This document shows positions 42,582 through 52,559 of a stretch of 64,000 nt of DNA, in pieces. How positions within the stretch are numbered: position 1 is the stretch's first letter; each line of letters opens with the position of its first letter. Position numbers and translations under genes: made by a program. The stretch comes from Megamerina dolium. Its lineage: Eukaryota; Arthropoda; Insecta; Diptera; Megamerinidae. Below the pieces are notes generated by a model. That model made no database searches. It had not been told where the DNA came from and worked only from the letters and a program-made list of their open reading frames with translations. Where the stretch lies: contig OY978525.1 of assembly GCA_963854835.1 (NCBI GenBank), forward strand, positions 59,398,355-59,462,354, written 5' to 3'.

Positions 42582-42676
42582 ATGATTATCGTTCCAAAAA
42601 CACACATTTTTAGCATATATAAATAAAAACAGCAACTATATATGCTAAAAATGTGTGTTTTTGGAACGATAATCAT
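42582..42676. repeat. Perfect 40-bp hairpin with 15-nt loop
   Basis: The arm 42582-42621 (ATGATTATCGTTCCAAAAAC…) is exactly complementary to 42637-42676. It lies in the right arm of the palindrome; the left arm has only a diverged half of this sequence. Confidence 0.95.
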
Positions 42677-42974
42677 AGAAGTGTACTGGGAAAAATAATT
42701 GAGTAAAAAGTATCATCGAAAAATCGGCAAAAAAGAAAACGATCAAGTGGGATAAAAAATGGCGTAAAAAACGAAGTACAAACGGCTCTTTCACATTCCT
42801 GACAATGGAATTACAACATTACTATTTCTGGGCCTTCTAAACTACATAAGGATGACCGATGCGAAATTACAGAGCATCCTGCGGCTCATTGAAAAGAATA
42901 CAAAAAAATAAGCGAAACGCCAGTTGGAAATGCAATACCCCCGGATCAACAACTGGCTGTGCTGGTGTCAATAG

Positions 42975-43212
42975 TTGTCAACTCTTTCCTATATCGGCTT
43001 CAAAGGACTGTAATTTTGCCTGGATATCATGTTTTGCTATATCGCTAGCAATTTTAGACAATGACTGTTGCATAGCATCTAGGGCCTGTTCCTGTTTCTT
43101 CCGATTCCCATTTAACCCGATTAGAATAACTTGGATTTCTTGTATCCCTCAAGCGTTCATTAATTTGCAGGAGAGTAATAAGTTCTTCAGGTCTGCTCCA
43201 CGAAAATACCAT
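42975..43212 (-). pseudogene. Myb/SANT-like (zeste-type) DNA-binding gene remnant, right arm
   Basis: From ATG at 43212 the minus strand reads MVFSWSRPEELITLLQINER, then LRDTRNPSYSNRVKWESE. This has the spacing of the tryptophan/leucine core of Myb/SANT-type DNA-binding domains in insect zeste-like and transposon accessory proteins. A one-base frameshift follows, then QALDAMQQSLSKIASDIAKH and DIQAKLQSFEADIGKS, a probable coiled coil, ending at TGA (~42976). The product would bind DNA and oligomerise, perhaps the second protein of a PIF/Harbinger-like element. That role is inference; no transposase gene is in the palindrome. Confidence 0.6.
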
Positions 43213-43719
43213 TTCTAAATAATATAATAAATTTAAAGTTATAGAATTTCTTTGCTTAACGAGAAAATGTTCTCAATCAGTACATACTCAGAATATAAAA
43301 CAGACGCGAATAGCTTTCTTTAAAAGGAATGTATGTAGGTAGACTGGCTGTCCTGCGGCGCATTTAGGCCATTTAAAGGCTCATTGTGATTGAAAGGAAT
43401 GTATATAATTAATGTTTAAAATTTAATAATCCTTCACAGTCGTCAACTTAATAAAAATCTATGTACGCAATACCCGTAAAGAAATGTTGCATTATATAGA
43501 AATATAAACATTTTCTTTTTCTTTATATAAAATTGCATATGGCAGCACTGGTAAAATTGGTTAGATTGGTCTCGAGAACAGCAATCAGAACTGATGGACA
43601 TATACATGTTTAGTTTTGGAGTTCATTTTTCACTTTGTATTAAAACCAACAATAATTTTTTTGATTAGCGTTCTATTTATTGATAATATAACCACGGCAT
43701 TAGGGAATATTGCATTAAA

Positions 43720-43895
43720 TAGAAATATTTTTTCTCACATTTTATTTTTCTTTATATAAAATTGCATATGGCAGCACTGGTGATATTGGTTTGACATGTA
43801 CATGTTCATTTTTGAAGTTCATTTTCTATTTTGTATTGAAAACAACAATTTTTTTGATTCGCGTTCAATTCTTTTAGATAATTACCACGGCAATC
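43720..43895. repeat. Extra direct copy of the palindrome's right tip
   Basis: Repeats 43500-43700 (TATATAAAATTGCATATGGC, AGCACTGGT, then ACCACGG) in the same orientation. Suggests end duplication or a second truncated element. Confidence 0.8.
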
Positions 43896-44276
43896 GTGTT
43901 TGAACCAAGAACACCCTTTCAAGTGTGTAAATTAATTTATAACTTACAATAACTGAATTCAATGAATCAAATTTTTCCTCTAACGTGGATTGTGCACAGA
44001 TGTGTAGAAAATATACAAAAACGAGTGAAAGAAAATTGAAAAGTAATCGGAACAGATAATAAAAATAAAACAGGAGTATTAGTAATGCTGTGGTAATAAG
44101 ACAATTGTTTAATTGCTTGAATGAAAAATTCGTTCTCAAAACTAATTCGTAACTCAAAATTAACAATTATTATTCCGTGGTCAGGAATAAATTATTAAAG
44201 ATCATGGCACGTTTTGATCCGCCATATTGTAATGAAAAACAGCTGATGATTACACGTCGTCTGCTCTTGTTTACTT
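43896..44276. other. No gene recognised
   Basis: AT-rich; the 94-codon minus frame here is hydrophobic low-complexity without motif. Confidence 0.4.
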
Positions 44277-44682
44277 TGTTACATTTTTATTCCGTGAGCC
44301 TTTAATTCTATTTGAATTAACCTTGTTTAATCACTGGATTCTGTTAATAATTATTGCAACACTTATTTTGTACAACTATATACAGCAACCATTTATTTAA
44401 TCAACTCTGTTTACAATCAAATATTTACAATAACTCCTTAATGGACTTGCAACTTTTGCCTCTGATACTGTACCAATGTTTGCGCGATCACTTACGGAAC
44501 ACTATTGATTTCGTTTGTCAACAACTGGCCCTATTTATGCTCTGTGGCAACAATCCAGAATCTCCCTTTATCGAGACTATTTCTTTTTGTTGACATTCAT
44601 TTCTATGTTGCTAATATTCGTGTCACTCACAATAGTATCATTCACAATAGTGATGAGTAACCAGCCATCAATAATCTTTACA
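44277..44682 (-). repeat. Inverted gypsy LTR (3' LTR of a fragment)
   Basis: On the minus strand it starts TGTAAAGATTATTGATGG and ends GAATAAAAATGTAACA. More diverged than the LTRs at 7007 and 16642; 406 bp. Confidence 0.88.
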
Positions 44683-44689
44683 CTACCCT

Positions 44690-45460
44690 TTACTCTTAAC
44701 CTTGTTCGTCCCGAACAAGTTTTCATACTTCCCCCCGATATGGCGCTAGTCGCTCCAAGTGCACTACTTTAAACTTTGCTCTTTTATTCCAGGTACCTTG
44801 ACTATGATACAGTAGGTCATTAATTTTTGTAATTATCTCATGTGGCCCTTCCCAATAAGTCTGTTGTTTAGGGGAAATGCCTTACTTTTGTTGTGTATTA
44901 TGAAGCATTACAAGCTCTCCTTTATAGAATCCTTTTGAATTTGCTTTCAAGTCATACCTGGGCTTCATCTTATAGCTTATCATCTGTGACCGCTCTATAA
45001 TGAACTGACGTACTTCATACAACTGTTCCCGCTTTCCGCTAATGTAGTTACCCTTGGTTGATCTCGTTGGTGTTGCGACTTCAAATTGTAAATCAACTGG
45101 CAGTCTCAACTCGTTTCCAAAAATTGCCATTTCGGTGAAGTAACCGTCGTATCATGTTCTGCACATCGATATCCCATAAGGAACATTGGTATATGTACAT
45201 CACAGCCTCTTTGGTATTTATCTACGGCTTTTCTCAAATATTCTTGCAAAGTACGATTAATTCGTTCTACCATGCCATCAGATTGTGAATGCAAAGGTGT
45301 TGTACGAGTTTTGTACATGCCCAACATACGGTACATCTCTTGGAATACAACTGATTCGAAATTTCGACCTTGGTCTGAGTGCAACTCCATCGGTACACCA
45401 AAACGAATAATGTGCTTTGCGTTGGTAGTTGGATGGTTGGCAGACGCTGTAATTTTGAAA
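44690..45460 (-). pseudogene. Gypsy integrase C-terminal part (inverted copy)
   Basis: Minus-strand frame 45390-45106 starts MELHSDQGRNFESVVFQEMY (second catalytic Asp), then TTPLHSQSDGMVERINRTLQ (Glu) and DVHIPMFLMGYRCAEHDTTV. Frame 45130-44882 continues ELRLPVDLQFEVATPTRSTK and YDLKANSKGFYKGELVMLHN. It has residues missing in the copy at 28440 (ESVVFQEM for E…FQDI), so it is a separate insertion. It is truncated at about 45460, so only integrase tail and 3' LTR remain. Confidence 0.88.
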
Positions 45461-45469
45461 TATGAATGA

Positions 45470-46282
45470 TATGCTAACCCACTGTTGGAGTCAGTTCACG
45501 CCCCACTGAACTGACTCGATTTAGTTTAAGGGGCGAATAGATTAATTCGTGTAAAAAGGCATATTTTTGTGATTTTTTTACGAAACAGTTAAAAATCTAT
45601 TTATTAAAACCAATGGAGAAATATTTAAAAATATGGCAATGGAGCGACTCGGAAAAAATTTGAATTGCGGTATCCCTCATAAATCGGTGCTGGATCATCT
45701 GAAATCATAAAATCAAAATTATATAGTTATATAATCGTTTTGCCAAGGTAACGATTGGGGGTTTTTCGAAATTTCAATTTTTCCCTTTTTGGGAACACTT
45801 TGAAGGAAAAAATGATTTTTTGCGAAAAAATCGGTTAATTTTTTATTGTAAAATGAAAAATATTAACTAATTTTAAAATAACTCTCTAGCGTTAACCCGT
45901 TACAAAATTATGTACAGAAATAATGTTCAAAATTTCAAAACGATCGGTCCAGTAGTTTTGAAGTTATGAGGGACACCGTCTTTGAAAACGTGAGTTATGG
46001 GAAAAACGGTTTAAAGTTTTGATCACTAAAAATTTTGGGAAGAAACCTTCATAAGCGAGTTCTATCGGCTTACCTCACACTGAATCGAGAATTTTAGCGA
46101 AATATTACCTAAAACAATAAAAGTTTTAGCTGGTCTCTATTTACAAATGCTTCTATATATTTATATATTTTATATATATTTATATATATATTTATATATA
46201 TTTATATAGTTCAACTACTTTTGTACTACTTTTTATACATTTCTGCCAATACAATTTTAAGATGGAAAGGCTGGAGAGTAAT
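45470..46282. other. No gene recognised
   Basis: Contains AGTTCACGCCCCACTGAACT (short hairpin at ~45493) and the words ATCCCTCATAA and TATGAGGGACA in opposite orientation ~300 bp apart. TTTATATAT-rich near 46150-46210. No coherent frame. Confidence 0.4.
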
Positions 46283-46791
46283 AGCCCTGGCAGACGATTT
46301 AATTCGAATTAAGTCGGGCAATAACTGCAGCTAATCCGCATTAACTCTGAGTTAATTCTCAAAATAAAAAAGGATTAGGGCAATTTGAGATGGCAACACT
46401 GCTGAAAATTTTCTATTGTGAATTTTTCTCGATCTATTTTACAAAATATTAGGTGTGTTCGCTTACAAAAAACTTGCAACAATTGTTAACAGTTTTCAAC
46501 ATGAAAAGCGTTGGCGAACAAATAAATCCTGCTGTCAATTAGGAACGGTGAATGTCAATTTACAAGTTTCTGATAGTTTTCAGTTCACGTACTTCTTGTA
46601 GATTTTCCATTATCGAGAGTGATAGATTACGGAAATTGATAGTGATAGTAATGCAAGTGAGCAGACCTAATAAAACAGCAATCAGCCGTTTAGTTAATCC
46701 GCAATACTGTCGTCTGTCAGGTTAATATTTTATTCGGATTAAGTGCGCCGGTAATCCGGAATTAAGCTACCGTCTGTCTAGGCTATTTCAG
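46283..46791. mobile_element. TIR element of unknown superfamily (~510 bp)
   Basis: Ends AGCCCTGGCAGACGATTTAA and, inverted, AGCCTAGACAGACGGTAGCT are similar over ~25 bp. Both arms then carry ATTAA/TTCGGATTAA words. No clear target duplication. Could be a MITE. Confidence 0.5.
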
Positions 46792-47108
46792 AAATAGTCC
46801 ATAGCACATTATATCTTCTTTTAAATGAATCTTTGTATTTACATTTGTTACCTTTTCACGCCAAATTGGGCGATATTTTCTGACAGATTGTATAATTTTA
46901 ACAAAACAACACCAATATATGAGAGTTTCCTAAATTACAGAAACACTTCGCCTATTCCTTGTGATATAAACTTTGCGTTATCACATTTTGACATAACATC
47001 CGATATAATATCGCATTAGTTAATAATATTAATAATTTAACTGTAGTGGGTTGCTCCAAAGAGTTGACACTGCGACCTAAAAGATTAGTTACAGGAACGC
47101 ATTACTCG
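46792..47108. other. No gene recognised
   Basis: A 64-codon frame at 46825 has no motif. Confidence 0.4.
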
Positions 47109-47345
47109 TGTTGAGAGCCAAATATGAAACATACACATATGCATATTTTGCCTCGCGACATATTTACGGAAATTATGAAATACATATATATCCATACCAA
47201 TGTTGCTGATAGTTGTGAAATACACAATCCATGACATTGAATCGTATGAGTTGCAATTGAGTATGATAATGCTGAGAAAGCAGTTTCCTACACAATTCGT
47301 AATTAGTTCTGTATTACGTAAGCATTAAAGCACTGCAACGATTCA
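47109..47345 (+). repeat. LTR fragment, same family as 59458-60499
   Basis: TGTTGAGAGCCAAATATGAA…, colinear with the minus-strand LTR from 60499 to ~60240 (shared CATATGCATATTTT, TACACAATCCAT, CACACAATTCGTA-like, TTACGTAAGCAT). A later piece may lie at 48236-48300 (CACATGTGGTGTAAAGTG, GGTATATGGGTAGATT). Confidence 0.75.
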
Positions 47346-48516
47346 TTTATTTTGAGTTGTAAGACATTCGCTCCAAACTCAGTGGCATGATTTGCACAAC
47401 AATAATTCAACATTTAAATGGAAGAGCTTGCACACTTACAGAGAGAGCGTCTCTCACTGTACTAAATTAAAGAGCAAGACGCCGTTGCGTTTATTATTCA
47501 TTGTATTTTGCACTCGAAAAGCAATACACTTGAAAGGCAATTGATTCGAATGGCAACATTGACTGAGATGGTAGTCTATGTGCCAATAGATCGTACTGGT
47601 ATACTATTTAATATGTATGTATTTTTGTTAATTTTGTTTCTGATGGGAAATACATACAGTAACTCAAGCTGCTGTGAAGAATATCAAATTTAAATCAAAT
47701 AAAAAATATTGAGAACTAAAACAAATTATTTAATTATTCATTAATTTAAAAGTAATAGTATGTGTTTTATTTTATCAATTAAATAAACTTACGTCTCCGT
47801 CCATTTTAAGTGCAGCGGCAACAAACCAAAATACAAAAAAGCTCCTAAAGCGGGCAAGACAAACATCGAATGATTTGAATTATGCGTGTTTTATTTGCAT
47901 TTTGTATTGCCATAACTGTTCCCTCTCTTTTGATTTGAAATGCAATAGAAATGGGACCAAAACAGACAGTTCAAGCTATTGAGAAAAGAGCGCAAATCTT
48001 TGCCACTCAATTCATGATACCGTTTGTTGTTATGTGAATGTTGTTCATTTGCTAGACAAAATCAAAACAAACAAAGCAAATGACAACGAATCACACTGTG
48101 TGCAAAGGCAATCGAATCAGTTTGTGCAGCCCTTTAGTAAGCATACCAACAATGTTTAGGCATACTACAATCACTAAAGTCTCGTGGACTACTAATGGGT
48201 GTGATCATAAAAAAGATACTTTCCACACAATGGTTCCATATATACACACATGTGGTGTAAAGTGATTGTGGATTGTAGGTTGGTATATGGGTAGATTCAA
48301 GAATGATAGAAATGATAGAAATAATGATAGAATGATTGATATAAAGATTGCGCCATGAGTGAACAGTTATATTTTTTGGTTGGAGTTTGACAGTCAACTA
48401 TTCTTACGGTGACATTATAAACGAAAAGAAAATTAAGCAAAAAGGGAAAATAAATTTTTATAATTAGCACGTGGTTACTTAAAACAATTTTGATTGAAAA
48501 AATGTTATTTTTATAA
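47346..48516. other. No gene recognised
   Basis: Composition mixed, frames short. Only the possible LTR piece at 48236-48300 is assignable. Confidence 0.4.
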
Positions 48517-48741
48517 ATGAAATGTGCAGAAGCGAGTTGCAATAAAGATAGTTCCGAAAAAGTGTTATTTAAGAACTATTTTTCCTTTCCGTGTGATGTG
48601 GTTTTGGCAAAAAAATGTAATAGCTTCTGTCCTTTCAACCACAAAAATAGCGTGATTTGCAAGGACCATTTCATAAATGATGATTTTATAAACCTCAAGC
48701 AAAAATACATATACGATCTTCTACAATTTTCTCAGGCGTAG
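48517..48741 (+). pseudogene. THAP-domain fragment of a P-like element
   Basis: 75 codons MKCAEASCNKDSSEKVLFKN, then YFSFPCDVVLAKKCNSFCPF, and NSVICKDHFINDDFINLKQ. The C…C (CAEASC), FSFP and C-x2-H (ICKDHF) followed by F…DF make the C2CH zinc-finger pattern of THAP domains, the DNA-binding domain of P-element-type transposases. The usual tryptophan of the core is not obvious and the AVPT box is missing. A P-transposase-like C-terminus follows at 48780, which favours a deleted P-like transposon over a host THAP gene. Confidence 0.65.
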
Positions 48742-48779
48742 TAATCAGCATAATACGTGTTACTCCTGACGTTGATGAC

Positions 48780-49116
48780 ACACCCACGGAAATGGCGTAG
48801 ATGAAAGGATTGGCATATGACGGCCTCGAAAATATTGCCGGCTATATATTCAGGCTTGATTCAGGCTGGCGCTGATTCAAGTTATACATAGGTAAATCAC
48901 CTGATTGAAGGTAGTGTATCAAAACCTACCGCAATTATTGGAAATGGGTTGCTCATAACTAATAATTTTGTACAAAAACATATTAAGCAATCTTCCAGTA
49001 TTAACTGCAATATTAAAGTAAAGAGATTATTCTTCCAGCCAAGGATGTTCTTGAAGATTTCAAAACTAAACAAAGAAATTGAAGAAGCCGCTCACAAGAA
49101 AAAGAATATTCACTAA
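48780..49116 (+). pseudogene. P-like transposase C-terminal remnant
   Basis: In frame-shifted pieces it reads LAYDGLENIAGYIFRLDSGW, like the YVAGYI box of P/THAP9 transposases. Then come AIIGNGLLITNNFVQKHIKQ and KVKRLFFQPRMFLKISKLNK, like the basic R.F.R.R.….N…K end of that family, up to KKKNIH-stop. Catalytic regions are missing. Assignment by pattern and linkage with the THAP fragment. Confidence 0.5.
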
Positions 49117-49194
49117 AATAGTAACTTAGTTTTTATTAATTCCTTTTTAATTTTTAGTTAATACTTACTTACTTATGTGGCCATAACAACCGAA

Positions 49195-51085
49195 TATCCA
49201 TTTAGGCCGAATATAATATGCTTCGCCAGCCATCTCTGATCTTCGCTAGCTGGCGCCAGTTAGAAATTACAAGCGCCGTCAGGTTCTCCAGTACTTGGTC
49301 TTTCCACCGAAGGTTAGGTCTTCCTCTTCTGCGTCGTTCTCCAGTGGGTTCCGAATATAACACCTTCTTAGCTGGAGCGTGTTCTTCCATTCGCTTGACA
49401 TGACCTAGCCAGCGCAGCCGCTGGATTTTGATGAGCTTTACTATGTCAATATCGGCATACAGCTCGTACAGCTCATGGATGTCCCTTATTAGGAACTCGC
49501 CACCAACGCAAATAGGTCTAAAGATCCTGCGTAGGACTTTTCTCTCGAAAACTCCAAGCATACGCTCATCCGAGGTGGAAATTGTCCAGGCTTCAGTGCC
49601 ATATGTTAGGACAGGCATGATGAAAGACTTGTAGAGTGTAGTTTTCGTTCTTCGAGAGAGGGCTCAACTTCTCAATTGCTTACTCAACCCAAAGTAACAC
49701 CTGTTAGCAAGAGTTATCCTACGCATGATCTCCAAGCTGACGTCATTACTGCTGTTAATGCTGGTTCCAAGATAGACAAAGTCCCTTACTATTTCAAAAG
49801 CGTAGTTGTCAACAGTGACGTGCTGTCCAAGACGTCGGGACTCTTTGTTTGTTGACACTAGATACTTCGTCTTGCCCTCGTTCACCGTAAGACCCATCCG
49901 ACGCGACTCTCTTCCCAACTCTGAGAATCCTGCACTGACTGCTCGCGTGTTCATGCCAATTATGTCAATGTCGTCGGCATACGCTAACAGCATTATGTCG
50001 TAGATCAGCAGCTCGTATTATTTTCTCCATAATAAGATTGAAGAAGTCGCACGATAACGAATCACCTTGTCTGAAACCCCGTTCGGTATTAAACGGCGAG
50101 GAGAGGTCCTTCCCAATTTTCACTGCACAACGGGAGTTATACAGTGTTGTTCTACAAAGTCGAATGAGCTTTGCAGGAATACCGAACTTAGACATTGTTG
50201 CGCAGAGGTAATCCCTTACCGGAATGTCGAAAGCGGCATTATAATTAACAAATAGGTGGTGTGTGTCGATCTGTTTTTCTTATGTCGTCTCCAGATGGTA
50301 GATGGTAGATTTATCAGGTCTGAAGCCACACTGATAAGGTCCAATCAGGTTATGGAGCATGGGCTTCAATCTTTCACACAATACTCTCGATAGAACCTTG
50401 TATGCGATACTCAGGAGACTTATTCCACGGTAGTTGACGCAAATTGTGGGTCTCCTTTTTTATGTACAGGACAGAGAACACTGAGCCTCCAATCATCAAG
50501 CATGCTTTCATCCGACCATATTCTGCTTATAAGCTGGTGCATGTAGGCGAGCAGCTTATCGCCTCCAGTCTTAAAGTACTCGGCAGGCAAGCCATCAGCA
50601 CCTGCAGCTTTGTTGTTCTTCAGCCTTAAAATGGCCGTTTCAACCTCGTCATAGTCGGCCACCATCTGTAATTGGGGTTATCGGGCAATCTCATATACTG
50701 GCGGAATTGTTCGTAGCATCGCCATTCAGTAACGTGGAGAAGTGTTCCCTCCATAGACTCAGTACACCCTGGACATCCTGGCGTCTTTCTTTGCGGTAGC
50801 GTCGCGACAATCCTGATCATACCACTTATTCCTCAGAGGCCGTTAATAACCGATTACCTCCTCGGCAGCAGTAGTTATGGAGTGGGATATATGTGTACAC
50901 CGTGCACATGTATCATCAGGTGGGAGAGTGTTCTGCATAAGCAGATCCGATAATCGAGTGGCAAATGCATCTGCTGTCTCTGGTGATCGCAGCTTACTCA
51001 TGTCGAGCTTTTTCTGTGTGGGACTTCTCTTGATATTTGCGACACATAAACGTGTGCGCACCATAGCTGTGTTGTGAGTCAAAAT
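49195..51085 (-). pseudogene. Degenerate LINE ORF2 (clade not assigned)
   Basis: Minus-strand order from right to left. 51082-50843: pre-RT segment (RTRLCVANIKRSPTQKKLDM). 50665-50420: RT start (AILRLKNNKAAGADGLPAEY, VLCPVHKKGDP). 50195-49965: RT palm (RGFRQGDSLSCDFFNLIMEK). 49993-49664: LLAYADDIDIIGMN with the YADD box. 49618-49202: MPVLTYGTEAWTISTSDERM, then RLRWLGHVKRMEEHAPAKKV and RRRRGRPNLRWKDQVLENLT. Several frameshifts separate the parts. No endonuclease domain was seen, so it is 5'-truncated. Not the same family as the LINE at 29319 or the Jockey-like ones. Confidence 0.85.
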
Positions 51086-51155
51086 AATGCTCGTCTAGTT
51101 TATGCATATTGATTCACTACAAATTTTACATTAATATTACTATTATGTTATATTA

Positions 51156-51614
51156 GCTGCGTTCTTTTGCACGCGAGTTGCAAAAGAACACTGACTTAGT
51201 TGCCGAACTACATGCAAAGCAACAACAATAATAAGCGACATCGTCTATTTTAACCGAGTTCAATTGAAGTTGCTTATATTTTAATCGACCTGAGTTATAG
51301 TGTTGGAAAGTAAAAAAACAGCACTATTGTGAATAGACTACTGGAAAGTGCTTGGGAAATTTCAACAACACGTCATATTATTGTTATATTTACAAAAATA
51401 AGCAAAATAAAGCAAGTGCAAATAAAAATTTATTTTAAATAACCGAATATATGTACATACCACAGATTCCGTTTTTATTTCGTTTATAAATTTCACGAAC
51501 AACCATATATACCACCAGCGTTGCTAAGTAACTAAAGGGAAATTATATTCAAGTAAAAGGGAAGTTAAATGTGAGTTTATGCTGTTTTGCAACTCTCTTA
51601 CAAAAGAATGCAGC
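51156..51614. mobile_element. MITE with TTA target duplication (459 bp)
   Basis: Ends GCTGCGTTCTTTTGCACGCG and, inverted, GCTGCATTCTTTTGTAAGAG, with GAGTTGCAAAA next in both. TTA lies on both sides (51153-51155, 51615-51617), as in Tourist/PIF-Harbinger MITEs. No coding capacity. Confidence 0.8.
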
Positions 51615-51855
51615 TTACAAAAGGTCAGGGTTATGGTATCTCCCCGTATGATTAGAGCCAAAGAGAAAAATAAAATATACATAATATTTAACGCATGCAC
51701 AATATTTACAACAACAAATATTAAATACAAATCATAATGATGACACTAAAAAGAAGATATAATTACGAATTAGTGAAGAAATTGCAATGAATCGACCTAC
51801 TTATTTCTTTAGAAATTCTCTTATTCAAAAAACATGGTTAAATTGTAAATGAGGC

Positions 51856-51893
51856 TATATAAACTAAGAATTTCTGAAAGGAATTCAGTCAGT
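51856..51893 (+). promoter_or_regulatory. Putative core promoter: TATA box and initiator
   Basis: CTATATAAAC followed ~30 bp later by ATTCAGTCAGTC, which matches the insect initiator TCAGT/TCAGTC. It is the probable LTR transcription start. Confidence 0.55.
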
Positions 51894-51941
51894 CTAGATA
51901 AGTGCATAACTCGAAGATCGAGTTAGTGTGAATTTAAAAAT

Positions 51942-52139
51942 AGAAGTTACATTGTGAAGGATTTAACATCCTATAAAAGAAGAAGTTATATTGTGAAGTA
52001 TTTAACATTCTATAAAAGTAAAAGTTACATTGCGAAGGATTTAACATCTTATAAAAAGTGGAAGTTAAATTGTGAAGGATTTAACATTCTAAAAAAAGTG
52101 AAGTTATATTGTGAAGCATTTAGTATCCTGTTACAAGTG
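51942..52139 (+). repeat. ~39-bp minisatellite, 5 imperfect units
   Basis: Units are built on GAAGTTATATTGTGAAGGAT followed by TTAACATCCTATAAAA. Because 39 is a multiple of three, an 80-codon frame with 13-residue periods crosses it, which is not evidence for a gene. Located just downstream of the putative start, in the LTR. Confidence 0.9.
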
Positions 52140-52559
52140 AATATATTTATACGTAGTGAAAGCAAAAAATATAAAAAAAACCACATTGTTAAATAAGAAC
52201 TCAATGATGAAGCAAATAACGGATTGACAAAATATATACTGTTAAAAACATCTACAGTGCACTCGCGATAATATGAACTAATTAAAACCAAGCCAGTTCA
52301 CTTTTGCAAGGCATCTAATTTCCCTTTAAAAACGTTTTTCCCATAAAAACAAAACTTTCTTTGTTATTAATTTTTTATTGGATTTAAAAAATAAGCATTC
52401 ATTTTTGAAAAAAAAAATTTTATAATGCGAAAAAATCGGTGATTTTCTCTTGCTGTTTCTTTTGTTGAATCACCTTTAAAACGGCACGCTCTCTTAACTG
52501 TCTCAATACACTCAAATCTCGTTGATCAACCATTTCGCTTTCATCCCATTCCAATGCTT

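Larger units (their letters stand above)
41612..43710. mobile_element. Large palindromic (foldback-like) element, ~2.1 kb
   Basis: The left arm (41612-~42400) and right arm (~42500-43710) are inverted copies. Tips read ATGCCGTGGTTATAT outward; then AAAAATTGTTGGTTT, TGCCATATGCAATTT, TTTTCGTGGAGCAGACCTGA, CAACTGGCGTTTC and GAGCCGCAGGATGCTCTGTA recur in both. Arms differ by indels, e.g. a ~50-bp deletion in the left arm after TTATTCTAAT. Each arm holds part of one gene pointing to the centre. A third, direct copy of the right arm tip lies at 43720-43895. Confidence 0.85.
51730..52254 (+). repeat. Errantivirus-like 5' LTR, first part (split by a pogo element)
   Basis: The left boundary is uncertain. 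It includes a core promoter (51856-51893) and a 39-bp tandem repeat, and runs to TA at 52253-52254, where the pogo-type transposon is inserted. Continuation at 54814-54940 leads straight into a primer-binding site, which is the reason to call this an LTR. Confidence 0.6.

Noticed and set aside
42859..43218. 119-codon plus frame in the palindrome right arm (and 71-codon minus frame in the left arm)
   Set aside because: Antisense to the Myb/SANT-like gene; low-complexity, no motif of its own.
45470..46280. Short mirrored words (CCCTCATAA/TATGAGGGA) as a transposon
   Set aside because: Too short and without matching ends or target duplication.
51836..51965. Possible CRISPR-like array from spaced repeats
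   Set aside because: Repeat units are contiguous and eukaryotic; no spacer structure anywhere in the window.
51954..52196. 80-codon frame with 13-residue repeats
   Set aside because: Produced by the 39-bp minisatellite; lies in a putative LTR.
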